Positions 17,105 to 25,146 of a DNA stretch of 49,408 bases are shown piece by piece. The notes beneath the pieces are model-generated. The model made no database searches and had not been told where the DNA came from. It worked only from the letters and a program-made list of their open reading frames with translations. The position numbers were made by a program, and so were the translations under genes. How positions within the stretch are numbered: the stretch's first letter is position 1; each line of letters begins with the position of its first letter. This DNA comes from Solobacterium sp. UBA3691 (lineage in GTDB: Bacteria > Bacillota_I > Bacilli_A > Erysipelotrichales > Erysipelotrichaceae): contig DFIS01000046.1 of NCBI GenBank assembly GCA_002372175.1, positions 1 through 49,408 on the forward strand. The letters run 5' to 3'.

Positions 17105-17180
17105 GCCGGTATAGCTCAGCTGGCAGAGCAATTCATTCGTAATGAATAGGTCCGTGGTTCGAATCCGCGTACCGGCACCA
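17105..17180 (+). tRNA. tRNA-Thr (anticodon CGT), CCA encoded
   Basis: A full cloverleaf can be drawn. The acceptor GCCGGTA (17105-17111) pairs with TACCGGC (17170-17176). The D arm begins GCTCAGCTGGCAGAGC, the anticodon stem ATTCA/TGAAT encloses TTCGTAA with anticodon CGT at 17138-17140, and the T arm is CGTGG-TTCGAAT-CCGCG. CCA is encoded at 17178-17180. It reads ACG threonine codons. Confidence 0.97.
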
Positions 17181-17192
17181 TTCAGACATGAT

Positions 17193-17219
17193 GAGAGTCC
17201 CCCAGGGGACTCTCTTTTA
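17193..17219. terminator. Terminator after tRNA-Thr
   Basis: GAGAGTCCCC (17193-17202) pairs perfectly with GGGGACTCTC (17205-17214), followed by TTTTAT. It ends at the stop codon of the convergent beta-helix gene and could serve both strands. Confidence 0.85.
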
Positions 17220-18329
17220 TTCTACTGACAGTTCTTTTACCGTACCTTCAACTGAAAGTACCGGAATCTTTTTCCCGTGCAGGAAATGATGCGACAGTGC
17301 GGATACCGTAAGACGGTCGATCACTGCTTCCCTGTCGATCTGCACCGTGCGTGCCTGTGAGACCGTCATCTCCTGTCTGCGTACATTACGTATTTCCAGA
17401 GTTCCGATCCTTACGCCTTCTGCCACCCAGACCATCGGGCATCCGTCAAAGGCAGCTGTTTCCCACCAGGTAAAGCAGTCATTTGTCAGGCCCCATGGTG
17501 AACGTGAGGCGTCTACCCCGTCAATCAGGATATGATCCATCCAGATCGGTTCACCGGGATGAATATTATGATGGGTCAGACAGACCGCATTATGCCTGTA
17601 TGTCCCTGTAACATTCCTCACCGTGATATCAGTCAGAGGATCACCGCTTGACAGCAGCCGTACACCCGTATATCCGTTTTCGGCATGAACACCGTCAATG
17701 ACAACATCACTGATCGCACCTCTGGTCACCTCCGCATGATTCTCATCGGAAGGAGTCAGTGAGACCATATCATCATTGGTTATGCCGTGGACCCGGCGGA
17801 TCATGCCATGGGCTGCTGGTCCGTTGATATGTACACCGTCGGTCAGACCGTAATGGCAGTTGTAATCAAAATGGATATCGCTGACCGCAAAGTTTTCCGT
17901 ATCGGCGATCTGTATGCCGTAGCTTACAGAATCCCGGATCACTGCATCCCTGATGATCAGACCATGCACATGCGCAAAGCGAAGCAGTTTCCCGGTAAAC
18001 CTGTGCGGATCGTATGCATACATGTTCCGGTCTTTCGCAAACGAAACCGGTTCGATACCCTGTCTGTCGCAGTTACCGTCCCAGATCCCACCGATGATCT
18101 CGATATTCCGGTCATATGTATTCTGCGTGAAGCTGCCATTATCAAGCAGTGAACACCTGGACATATCCTTAGCTTTTACTGTTACACCTGCACGAAGATG
18201 AAGAACCGTATCTGAACCGATGATCAGCGGCTTTCCAACCATGTATACACCTGGTTCTGTGATATCTACAGTACCGCCCCGGTCCAGCAGCGGCTGCAGG
18301 ATCTCATTGCCGTTTTCAAATATCTGCAT
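17217..18329 (-). CDS. Right-handed beta-helix protein, GH28/pectate-lyase-like
   Basis: The 370-residue protein shows the short repetitive strand pattern of a parallel beta-helix (NIEIIGGIWDG; GLIIRDAVIRDSVSYGIQI; FAVSDIHFDYN; DVVIDGVHAENGYTGVRL). The segments TDGVHINGP and TNDDMVSLTP sit where GH28 polygalacturonases carry their catalytic aspartates. The GH28 GHG and RIK motifs are not clear, so an inactive or differently acting carbohydrate-binding or -cleaving enzyme is possible. No signal peptide is visible, which is unusual for a polysaccharide enzyme and suggests an intracellular oligosaccharide substrate. It is the last gene of a three-gene minus-strand unit, 17 bases after the alpha/beta hydrolase. 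Confidence 0.72.
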   Translation of the reverse strand: MQIFENGNEILQPLLDRGGTVDITEPGVYMVGKPLIIGSDTVLHLRAGVTVKAKDMSRCSLLDNGSFTQNTYDRNIEIIGGIWDGNCDRQGIEPVSFAKDRNMYAYDPHRFTGKLLRFAHVHGLIIRDAVIRDSVSYGIQIADTENFAVSDIHFDYNCHYGLTDGVHINGPAAHGMIRRVHGITNDDMVSLTPSDENHAEVTRGAISDVVIDGVHAENGYTGVRLLSSGDPLTDITVRNVTGTYRHNAVCLTHHNIHPGEPIWMDHILIDGVDASRSPWGLTNDCFTWWETAAFDGCPMVWVAEGVRIGTLEIRNVRRQEMTVSQARTVQIDREAVIDRLTVSALSHHFLHGKKIPVLSVEGTVKELSVE

Positions 18330-18346
18330 CTGTTTCTCTGCCCCGG

Positions 18347-19096
18347 TTATTCCTGTACAAACCTCATCAGGAACTCCCGTATCGCTTCACACATCTCTTC
18401 GAGATGATAATCGAAACAGTGTGAATCACCATGGATGATCTTCAGGGTGGCATTCTGATACCGTTCTGCTGCCCATACCGAATACTTCATGTCTACGGTC
18501 TTATCTGCATCGCCATGTACAAGCAGGACAGGTCCCCTGTACTGTGCGATCGCATATTCCGTATCCAGAAGCCCTGCCGCACGTACATAGTTGCCCTTGA
18601 TCCGGTGACTGCCGAAGTATACGTATTCCGGCACATGACCAGGCTCAAACACCATCCCGCGGTGACTGCCCTTTCTGGCCATGTCCGTGATCACGATACC
18701 CGGAGCCAGGGGAATTACAGCCTTGTATGCGTCAGGTCTCATCCCGGCTGCCAGGATCACATCAAGACCGCCCTGGGAGTGCCCGCAGATATACAGATCA
18801 CTAACCCAGTCCTGCGCAAGCGCCCAGTCTGTGACCGTCATCGTGTTGTTTAACCACTTGAAGAGATCATGATCCTCAAAGGCACCGTCACTCTGTCCGT
18901 GTCCGTACATCTCCACTCTGAGCACCGCAAAGCCGCATTCCTTCATCGTCTCTGCCGCTGCCAGGATATGCCGTTCTTCCATATTCCCGGTCAGACCATG
19001 GATCAGGATCACCAGCGGACATCTGTCTTTTCCTTCCGGACGGTCAAGCTTACTGTGCAGCCGGATCGCTCCGTCATTGATGAAGAATTCCTGCAT
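18347..19096 (-). CDS. Alpha/beta-fold serine hydrolase
   Basis: This 249-residue cytoplasmic protein has the full serine hydrolase layout: oxyanion strand VILIHGLTGNMEE, nucleophile elbow CGHSQGG (Ser), acid in HGDADKTVD, and final histidine in HGDSHCFD. It resembles acyl esterases/feruloyl-esterase-like enzymes that act on small esters. It lies 2 bases after the Asn/Gly-rich protein gene and 17 bases before the beta-helix gene. The substrate is unassigned; pairing with a beta-helix protein makes removal of acyl groups from a saccharide a reasonable guess. Confidence 0.88.
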   Translation of the reverse strand: MQEFFINDGAIRLHSKLDRPEGKDRCPLVILIHGLTGNMEERHILAAAETMKECGFAVLRVEMYGHGQSDGAFEDHDLFKWLNNTMTVTDWALAQDWVSDLYICGHSQGGLDVILAAGMRPDAYKAVIPLAPGIVITDMARKGSHRGMVFEPGHVPEYVYFGSHRIKGNYVRAAGLLDTEYAIAQYRGPVLLVHGDADKTVDMKYSVWAAERYQNATLKIIHGDSHCFDYHLEEMCEAIREFLMRFVQE

Positions 19097-19098
19097 GC

Positions 19099-19860
19099 CT
19101 ACCTTCCGCCCATCATCTGGTTCAGTACCGAGAAAAGACCGCTGGCATTGACCACACCGTTGGCATTTACAGCACTGCCGGAAGCCTGGTTCAGGATATT
19201 GTACAAGGTCGCATACTGCTGGTTGTTGTTATAGCTTCCGTTAACAAAGTTCAACAGATTCTGCAATCCGGAATTGGAGTAGTTACTGCCGGTAAGACCG
19301 AGGAAGTTACCCAGTCCGGAGTTTGTATTATAGGCATTGCCGAAGAGACCGGATGCGTAGTTATTCCCGAAGATACCGTTACCATAACTGTTTCCGTACA
19401 GTCCGTGATAGATACCGTGGTTGTTCGTATTGGTGTTATACCCGAGCAGAGAGCCCAGCAGACCGATCGCCGAGTTGCTGTAGGTGTTGGCATTCTTTCT
19501 CTTGAAGAGCTTGAGCAGAACGATGATCAGCAGGATCTCCTTGAGATCAAGCTTACCGTCAAATAATGCCCGCACAGCCCTGTTGTCGGATGCTTTCCTG
19601 CCGGTGACACCTCCGACGTAGCTGACAAGATCCTTAGCATCAAGAGCCCCGGAAGAAGCCAGGAACAGCTTTACGACCAGATTGTCGTTCAGTTCCTGCG
19701 CCACGGTATTCGCCTCTGCCTGCGTGATACCGCCGAGAATACCGGCAAACGGATTCCCTCCGGCTCTTGTCGGAGCTTCGGAACCATGAAGAAAATAGTT
19801 CAGCAGTTCGGGATCGTTATCGATCGCCTGAAGGACTTTATTCGTATTATCTGTAATCAT
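19099..19860 (-). CDS. Asn/Gly/Tyr-rich low-complexity protein with helical N-terminal domain
   Basis: Residues 1-~120 are a helical domain of ordinary composition, ending in a hydrophobic stretch (LKEILLIIVLLKLFKRK). Residues ~125-253 are a low-complexity segment dominated by Asn, Gly, Ser and Tyr with repeats of the type YGNGIFGNNYASGLFGN. This composition suggests a disordered, aggregation- or phase-separation-prone tail. There is no export signal or sorting motif. I do not recognise the protein. AGGAGG lies 5 bases before the ATG, and TATAAT lies at 19882-19887 on the minus strand, so this is the first gene of the three-gene unit with the hydrolase and the beta-helix protein. Confidence 0.72.
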   Translation of the reverse strand: MITDNTNKVLQAIDNDPELLNYFLHGSEAPTRAGGNPFAGILGGITQAEANTVAQELNDNLVVKLFLASSGALDAKDLVSYVGGVTGRKASDNRAVRALFDGKLDLKEILLIIVLLKLFKRKNANTYSNSAIGLLGSLLGYNTNTNNHGIYHGLYGNSYGNGIFGNNYASGLFGNAYNTNSGLGNFLGLTGSNYSNSGLQNLLNFVNGSYNNNQQYATLYNILNQASGSAVNANGVVNASGLFSVLNQMMGGR

Positions 19861-19913
19861 GAGAAACCTCCTGTTAATGCCATTATATCAAAAGTTTACG
19901 ACCCTGCTGCGTA

Positions 19914-19940
19914 AAGAAAAACGGTCTGTATAGACCGTTC
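19914..19940 (-). terminator. Terminator of the metQNI operon
   Basis: On the minus strand AACGGTCT-ATAC-AGACCGTT is followed by TTTCTTTAC. A second copy of ACGGTCTATACAGA lies directly before it, giving an alternative stem. It follows the metI stop at 19952. Confidence 0.7.
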
Positions 19941-19951
19941 TGTATAGACCG

Positions 19952-20587
19952 TTATGAGAGTTTCCTGTACAGGAAGTTGCCGAGCATCTGCACCAGCTGT
20001 ACGAAGACGATCAGGATGATCGAACAGATGATCAGATAACTTGTATTGTAGGACTGATAGCCGTAGCGTATCGCAATATCGCCGAGACCGCCGCCGCCGA
20101 CCGTACCGGCCATGGCCGAATACCCGATCAGGCTGATCGTCAGCAGGACGATACCGTTTAACATTCTGGGAATGGATTCCTTGATATAGACCCGGAACAG
20201 GATCTGCCAGTCATTGGCTCCGAATGAGCGTGCCGCTTCGATCACACCGGGATCTGTCTCCCGGAGACTGGTCTCAAAGACTCTTGCAATGTAGGGGATA
20301 GCAGATACCGTCAATGGCACGATCGCAGCCGTCGTACCGATCGACTTACCTGCCACAAACCGTGTAAACGGAATGATGATCACCAGCAGGATAATAAACG
20401 GAAACGAACGGAAGACATTGACGATGAAGCTTAATGCCTCATAGACAGGCTTGTTGGGACGCAGTCCGTCAGGCGCTGTCAGGGTCAGGATGATCGCCGG
20501 AATGAAGCCGATGATCACCGATAACAGTGTTGACCAGAAGACCATATACAGTGTCTGCCTGGTCGCATTCATGATCACAGCACTCAT
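19952..20587 (-). CDS. metI: Methionine ABC transporter permease MetI
   Basis: The 211-residue integral membrane protein has about five helices and the MetI permease EAA-type loop (VIEAARSFGANDWQILFRVYI), which contacts the ATPase. Landmarks are RSFPFIILLVIIIPFTR and PLTVSAIPYIARVFE. ATG 20587 shares its A with the metN stop (TAATG) and follows GGGAGG, so translation is coupled; an upstream in-frame ATG inside metN is rejected. MetI forms the channel for methionine together with MetN and the lipoprotein MetQ. It is the last gene of the operon. Confidence 0.95.
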   Translation of the reverse strand: MSAVIMNATRQTLYMVFWSTLLSVIIGFIPAIILTLTAPDGLRPNKPVYEALSFIVNVFRSFPFIILLVIIIPFTRFVAGKSIGTTAAIVPLTVSAIPYIARVFETSLRETDPGVIEAARSFGANDWQILFRVYIKESIPRMLNGIVLLTISLIGYSAMAGTVGGGGLGDIAIRYGYQSYNTSYLIICSIILIVFVQLVQMLGNFLYRKLS

Positions 20588-21549
20588 TACAATACCTCCC
20601 ATGACACACCTGTACGGTCAAGGTATGCCAGTACTTTCTCTTTGTCTTCTTCTTTGACGTTGATCACAAGACTGCCGTATACACTGGAACGGAAGTCCTC
20701 CAGCTTGGCCCAGCAGATACTGAAATTGGTATCCAGTTCTCTGGCCATCATCGTGATCACGGGATCGGAGCTCTGATCCGTAAAGAACATCTGTATATTT
20801 ACACCGGTCTCCGGCAGTAACGCACTCTCTTCCTGCAGGAAGGCTTTGACTTCCTTGATCGGTTTGACAAACAGTTCTTCCGGTCTGCCTTCTGCCAGTA
20901 CCTGTCCTCCCTTGAGGAACGATACACGCTCACAGATCTGCTTGACGACTTCCATCTGGTGGGTGACAACAATGATCGTGATGCCAAGCTTGCGGTTGAT
21001 CTCCTGCAGCAGAGAAAGAATACCCCTTGTGATAGCCGGATCAAGGGCACTGGTCGCCTCATCGCACAGCAGGATTTTCGGGTCCAGCACCAGCGCTCTG
21101 GCGATCGCCACACGCTGTTTCTGACCGCCTGAGAGTTCTGCAGGTCTGGCATGGATCTTATCCTCCAGTCCGACAAGCTCCAGCAGTCCGCGGATCTTCT
21201 CCTTCGCTTCCGGTGTCTTTGTCTTCATACCCCAGAACTTCATCGGCAGAGCTACATTGTCATAGACATCCAGTCTGCTTAACAGATTGAAATTCTGGAA
21301 GATCATACCCATGTTTTTCTGCAGAAGATGAAGCTTTCTGGGATCTTCCAAAGATACCGGTGTACCGTCAACGGTGATCGTACCGGACTGGAAGTCCTCC
21401 AGACCGTTGATACACCTGAGCAGAGTGCTCTTGCCGGCACCGCTCTGTCCGATGATCCCGTAGATCTCACCGTCATGTATCGTGATATTGATACCTTTCA
21501 GGACATCCAGGTCACCGAAGCTCTTTCTTACATCTTTGATCTCTATCAT
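20587..21549 (-). CDS. metN: Methionine ABC transporter ATPase MetN
   Basis: The 320-residue protein contains Walker A GQSGAGKST (residue ~37), signature LSGGQKQRVA, Walker B ILLCDEATSALD and the switch histidine in VVTHQME. The C-terminal ~80 residues are a NIL (ACT-like) domain, which in known MetN proteins binds methionine and inhibits transport when internal methionine is high. It overlaps metI by one base and is separated from metQ by a hairpin-containing gap of 78 bases. Confidence 0.96.
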   Translation of the reverse strand: MIEIKDVRKSFGDLDVLKGINITIHDGEIYGIIGQSGAGKSTLLRCINGLEDFQSGTITVDGTPVSLEDPRKLHLLQKNMGMIFQNFNLLSRLDVYDNVALPMKFWGMKTKTPEAKEKIRGLLELVGLEDKIHARPAELSGGQKQRVAIARALVLDPKILLCDEATSALDPAITRGILSLLQEINRKLGITIIVVTHQMEVVKQICERVSFLKGGQVLAEGRPEELFVKPIKEVKAFLQEESALLPETGVNIQMFFTDQSSDPVITMMARELDTNFSICWAKLEDFRSSVYGSLVINVKEEDKEKVLAYLDRTGVSWEVL

Positions 21550-21565
21550 GTCTCACCTCGGAAAG

Positions 21566-21600
21566 TCATACAGCGTCACTGATAAAGTGCCGCTGTATGA
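21566..21600 (-). promoter_or_regulatory. Intercistronic hairpin between metQ and metN
   Basis: TCATACAGCG pairs perfectly with CGCTGTATGA, with a further CACT/AGTG pairing inside. No T-run follows it on the minus strand, so it is unlikely to be a full terminator. A role in stabilising metQ mRNA relative to metNI is an inference. Confidence 0.55.
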
Positions 21601-21627
21601 AGTATACTGCATATTTAAGAAATGTGC

Positions 21628-22545
21628 TTAGCCGTTGATCTCTGTGATCTTTTCGGGATCTGTCGGCGCACCGTTCAGAAGACCCAGGGCATTCAGGAAG
21701 TCGATTGCTCTTCCGTAGTTGTCTGTGTCATTCGGAACACCGATCGTCGCACCGTCAGGGATCTCTTCCAGTGTCTTATACTTCTCTGTATAAACACCCA
21801 TCGGTTCGATATGGACACCGACAGCAGCTGCCAGATGCAGGCCTCTTTCATCATTCTGGTTGTTCAGATAGCCAAGTGTCTGGAAGTAGTTGGCATCCAG
21901 TTCACCCTCTTCAAGAGATGTATTCGGCAGTACATAGTCACTGAATTCAACAACTTCCAGTGTCCATCCGTGTTCTGCCAGAACATCCTTGATCACGTTA
22001 TTCAGGATCTCGGCATGCGGAACCAGCGTAGCACCTACACTGATCGTTGTATCATCACCGGAAGCGTCAACGATCTCACCGCCGCTGACCGGATTGCCTT
22101 CAGCATCGATGAACGATGTAATCACAGCACCCTTGTATGTATTCTCGATATACGCCTGAACTTCCGGGGATGTGATCGCAGCGATCAGTGCCTTAGTCTT
22201 ATCGGACTCTTCTTCACCCTGTCTGACTGCCAGATAGTTTGTACGCCTGACACTTGTCTCGGTATCGAATTCTTCACCGGCGATTGCAGGATGGCTCTCG
22301 TTCAGCTTTGCTTCAAGAGCATAGTTGCCGTTAATGACAGCGATATCCAGATCGGGAAGGTTCAGGGGCAGGTTGGCTGCCTCGATCGGAGTGATCTCAT
22401 AACCATGCGGGTTGACGCTGTTTTCGGAAGCTGCTTCGGGAGTTGCTGTGGCTGTGCTGCCGCCGGCAGGAGCTGATGATGATGAGCAGCCTGCCAATAC
22501 TGCTGCGAGTGCTAATGCGGATAATGTTCTGATCGTCTTTTTCAT
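21628..22545 (-). CDS. metQ: Methionine-binding lipoprotein MetQ
   Basis: The 305-residue protein starts with a lipoprotein signal and lipobox LAGC (MKKTIRTLSALALAAVLAGC), followed by a low-complexity Ser/Ala/Thr linker and a NlpA/MetQ-type solute-binding fold. Family landmarks are VPHAEILNNVIKDVL, VVEFSDYVLPN, LDANYFQTLGYL, and GATIGVPNDTDNYGRA. It captures methionine at the membrane surface for MetNI. AAAGGAGG lies before the ATG. It is the first gene behind the T-box leader; expression is probably raised when charged tRNA-Met is scarce. Confidence 0.95.
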   Translation of the reverse strand: MKKTIRTLSALALAAVLAGCSSSSAPAGGSTATATPEAASENSVNPHGYEITPIEAANLPLNLPDLDIAVINGNYALEAKLNESHPAIAGEEFDTETSVRRTNYLAVRQGEEESDKTKALIAAITSPEVQAYIENTYKGAVITSFIDAEGNPVSGGEIVDASGDDTTISVGATLVPHAEILNNVIKDVLAEHGWTLEVVEFSDYVLPNTSLEEGELDANYFQTLGYLNNQNDERGLHLAAAVGVHIEPMGVYTEKYKTLEEIPDGATIGVPNDTDNYGRAIDFLNALGLLNGAPTDPEKITEING

Positions 22546-22597
22546 GCGTTTCTTTCCTCCTTTTTCCTTGCCTTGAAAAGGGGTTGTTTCAGGTCTT

Positions 22598-22862
22598 AAA
22601 ACAAAACTGCGCCCCTGTATAAGGACGCAGTATCTTACGTGTTACCACCTTACTTCAAAATAACCTCACGGTCATTTCCTCTTCAAGTACGCTGAGATGT
22701 CATCAGATATACTCTATGCCTGTAACGGGGCCGTCCGGTATGATCTACATTTCGACCATACAGCTCCAAGACCATGTTCATCAGTTCTTCCGGCATCCCC
22801 TTTCAGCATACAGGGACTCTCTGTGGCTTTCCGAAGTGACTACTCTTCTCTTCATCGCCTAT
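22598..22862 (-). ncRNA. T-box riboswitch leader of metQNI (probable Met specifier)
   Basis: The minus-strand leader carries the T-box sequence AAGGTGGTAACACG (forward 22639-22652). It is followed by a terminator stem ACTGCGTCC...GGGGCGCAGT and TTTTGTTTT (forward 22598-22632). The 5' end has the stem I GATGAAGAGAAGAGTAGT element near 22840-22857. In stem I, GAACATGGTC places an AUG triplet (forward 22773-22775) at the expected specifier loop, which agrees with the methionine genes downstream. Uncharged tRNA-Met would favour the antiterminator. Confidence 0.9.
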
Positions 22863-22868
22863 GCCTGT

Positions 22869-22896
22869 ATTTTAACACTGTCGCAACACTTGTCAA
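22869..22896 (-). promoter_or_regulatory. Promoter of the T-box/metQNI transcript
   Basis: Consensus TTGACA (forward 22891-22896) and TAAAAT (forward 22869-22874) are 16 bases apart on the minus strand, giving a start near 22862. Confidence 0.75.
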
Positions 22897-22942
22897 TCAC
22901 TTTTCTGAAACTTTTTTGTAAATTAATGTAACCAGTTTCAGA

Positions 22943-23443
22943 CTATTCTGTGTCCTTTACGATCTCACTGACAGGATATTCCGGTCCGGTCTCTTCAAAG
23001 CTGATCGTACCGGAAGCCAGTCTGGCACCGCAGTAGGCAAACACATCCCTGCCGTGGAAGATCTCCGACTTGGCAGACCAGATATTTCCCTTATAGCGGT
23101 TGATGTTCTGGTCGATCTCACGCACTTCCCGAATCGCTATCTGTTTCCGTACAACATCCAGTATACCGTTATCCGGTGTGACAATGATATGTCCGCTTTC
23201 GGTCAGGGCTGCACAGGCTCTGCGGGCAGTACCTACCCCGGGGTCAACAACGCTGACAAATACAGTACCGGATGGCCAGCAGGGAATCGTTTCAACGAGG
23301 TTCTTTCCGGCTGCACACACATCAAATTTAGGCACCATATGCGTCAGTTCAAAGATCTGCAGTGTCGGGTCAACGATCCTGCATACACCTGTCATCGCTC
23401 CGGAGGTGCCTCCGAAATCCGTCTGGATCAAAATATATCCCAT
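22943..23443 (-). CDS. SAM hydroxide adenosyltransferase (DUF62) paralogue, N-terminal domain only
   Basis: The 166-residue protein starts at ATG 23443 behind AAAGGAG; an in-frame ATG 45 bases upstream lies in the previous gene and is rejected. It has the family's N-terminal motifs: QTDFGG, SVVDPGVGTARRA and FHGRDVFAY. The DUF62 Asp-Arg-His triad is therefore intact (Asp and Arg in DPGVGTAR, His in FHGRD). It ends at EYPVSEIVKDTE, where the other copies continue for about 110 residues, so the C-terminal beta-barrel domain is missing. In known enzymes the active site lies between domains of neighbouring subunits, so this copy may work only with a paralogue or not at all. It is the last gene of the operon. 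Confidence 0.85.
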   Translation of the reverse strand: MGYILIQTDFGGTSGAMTGVCRIVDPTLQIFELTHMVPKFDVCAAGKNLVETIPCWPSGTVFVSVVDPGVGTARRACAALTESGHIIVTPDNGILDVVRKQIAIREVREIDQNINRYKGNIWSAKSEIFHGRDVFAYCGARLASGTISFEETGPEYPVSEIVKDTE

Positions 23444-23444
23444 T

Positions 23445-24284
23445 TTATACAGACTCCTTTTCCATGATGATCTGCCAGTCTTCACCAAAACCGATCCGGT
23501 ACTTGTTTACGAAGTTTCCGCGGTTGGTGCCGATACCAATCACCCCATCACTGCTGTTGTATACGACATCTTCACCTTCTGCCACCCAGCCGAAGGACAG
23601 CCTGTAGGCGATCGGCTGACGAAATACACAGGTATCGCCGTACATGATCGTCAGAATGACCTGTTCACCCGGCGCAAAGCCTGCCTGTTCAGCAGCTTCG
23701 ATCGGAATGCTGGATTCCAGATTGCCGAAGTTACGCATCATATCAGCCGCATATCCCTTCACTCTTCCGGGACTTGTTTCATACCCGTATTCACGGTATC
23801 TGACGATCTCCGACACCGGATAAGCTTCTCCTACACCCTCAAAATTGATGATACCGGAGGCCAGCTTTCCCGCACAGTACGCAAAGAGATCACGGCCGTG
23901 GAAGATACTGACTTTTTCGGTGCCGTGCAGGCGGTTGCGCGTCTCATCGATCACCCGTACAGCTTCAATGCCGGGATTATCCAGCAGAATCGTCAGAGTA
24001 CCGTTATCCGGTGTGATCACGTAACTGCCGTTCTTCAGCAGCGCACAGCAGGCTCTGCGGGAAGTTCCGACACCGGGATCCACAACACTGACAAAGACCG
24101 TACCGGAAGGCCAGTAGGCAACCATTCCGTTCAGATTGCGGGATGCCTGTCTGACATTGAATTTATCGATCGTATGGTTTGCGTCAAAGACATCTACTTC
24201 GGGATCCAGGGTTTTGATCACACCGCGCATGGCACATCCGCCGCCGCTGCCGAAGTCTGTCTGCATCACCACTGCAGGTTTCAT
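23445..24284 (-). CDS. SAM hydroxide adenosyltransferase (DUF62) paralogue, full length
   Basis: The 279-residue protein has both family domains. The N-terminal part carries QTDFGSGGG, SVVDPGVGTSRRACC, ITPDNGTL and IFHGRDLFAY, so the Asp-Arg-His triad that activates water or hydroxide is present. The C-terminal part includes RNFGNLESSIP, YRLSFGWVAEGE and the final GIGTNRGNF. Known members hydrolyse S-adenosylmethionine to adenosine and methionine. One base separates it from the genes on both sides (TAAGATG upstream junction), so translation is tightly coupled. It lacks a signal peptide and is cytoplasmic. Confidence 0.92.
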   Translation of the reverse strand: MKPAVVMQTDFGSGGGCAMRGVIKTLDPEVDVFDANHTIDKFNVRQASRNLNGMVAYWPSGTVFVSVVDPGVGTSRRACCALLKNGSYVITPDNGTLTILLDNPGIEAVRVIDETRNRLHGTEKVSIFHGRDLFAYCAGKLASGIINFEGVGEAYPVSEIVRYREYGYETSPGRVKGYAADMMRNFGNLESSIPIEAAEQAGFAPGEQVILTIMYGDTCVFRQPIAYRLSFGWVAEGEDVVYNSSDGVIGIGTNRGNFVNKYRIGFGEDWQIIMEKESV

Positions 24285-24285
24285 C

Positions 24286-25143
24286 TTATTCCTCTCCCAC
24301 AGGTGAGATCTTCACCTTGTACGCCGAAAGATCATAGGATCCCAGAAGCTCAGGAAGTTCCAGTTCACAGAAACTGCCCTGATTGATCGAGATCTCTACG
24401 TAGTCATTACTGGATTCATTGAGGATCGGCTCTCCGGGTGCTACCCATCCGAAGCTCCGGTGGAACATCATTGGTTTATCGTAGAGTACTGTACCATCCT
24501 TCTCAATGACGACTCTGGCATAATCACCAAGACCGATGCCGATCTCCTTGATCATCTCGTTGGGAATCGAGATCCCGACATTGCCGAAGTGGTCATGCGC
24601 ACCGGTAACTTCACCTACAGCTGTACCGTCAACGATCTGACTGACCGGCATCGCGAAATGAACGATCTCCTCCACAGGATAGGCAGGTCCTACACCCGCA
24701 AAGGTAATGATACCGGAAGCCAGGCGCCCGGCTGTGTAGGCATAGACATCACGTCCGTGGAAGGTATGATGTGTATCCGAACCGGGCAGACGGTTAACTG
24801 TCTCATCGATCTCACGAACTTCCGTAATATGATCATAGACATAACTCAGAGTCCCGTTATCGGGTGTAATGATCACACTGCCGTTATCCAGCAGAGCTGC
24901 ACAGCTTCGTCTGCTTGTGCCTACACCGGGATCGACAACACTGACAAAGATGGTTCCATCCGGCCAGTAGGGATATGTAGAAAGCAGGATACGTCCTGCC
25001 TGACGCATATCGTATTCTCTGACTTCGTGGCAGAGATCATATATCCTGATCTCAGGGTCGATTTTTGCGATAACCGCGGTCATGGAAGCAGGAAGTCCGG
25101 TAGATACACCAAAATCGGACTGCAGAACAACACAGGGTTTCAT
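24286..25143 (-). CDS. SAM hydroxide adenosyltransferase (DUF62) paralogue, full length
   Basis: The 285-residue protein shows LQSDFGVSTG, SVVDPGVGTSRRSCA, ITPDNGTLSYV, FHGRDVYAYTAGRLASG, then HFGNVGISIPNEM, HRSFGWVAPGEP and ISINQGSF. The Asp-Arg-His triad is intact. The tail extends about 20 residues past the usual end (ELPELLGSYDLSAYKVKI), a tail shared in part with the degenerate copy upstream, suggesting these two arose by duplication. GGTGAGG lies before the ATG; the gene starts 3 bases after the preceding stop. Confidence 0.92.
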   Translation of the reverse strand: MKPCVVLQSDFGVSTGLPASMTAVIAKIDPEIRIYDLCHEVREYDMRQAGRILLSTYPYWPDGTIFVSVVDPGVGTSRRSCAALLDNGSVIITPDNGTLSYVYDHITEVREIDETVNRLPGSDTHHTFHGRDVYAYTAGRLASGIITFAGVGPAYPVEEIVHFAMPVSQIVDGTAVGEVTGAHDHFGNVGISIPNEMIKEIGIGLGDYARVVIEKDGTVLYDKPMMFHRSFGWVAPGEPILNESSNDYVEISINQGSFCELELPELLGSYDLSAYKVKISPVGEE

Positions 25144-25146
25144 ATG

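Noticed and set aside
22905..22941. CTGAAACT...AGTTTCAG inverted repeat after the last DUF62 gene
   Set aside because: The loop is 21 bases and A-rich, not T-rich, sequence follows on the coding strand, so it is not a convincing terminator. The real end of the DUF62 transcript is not visible.
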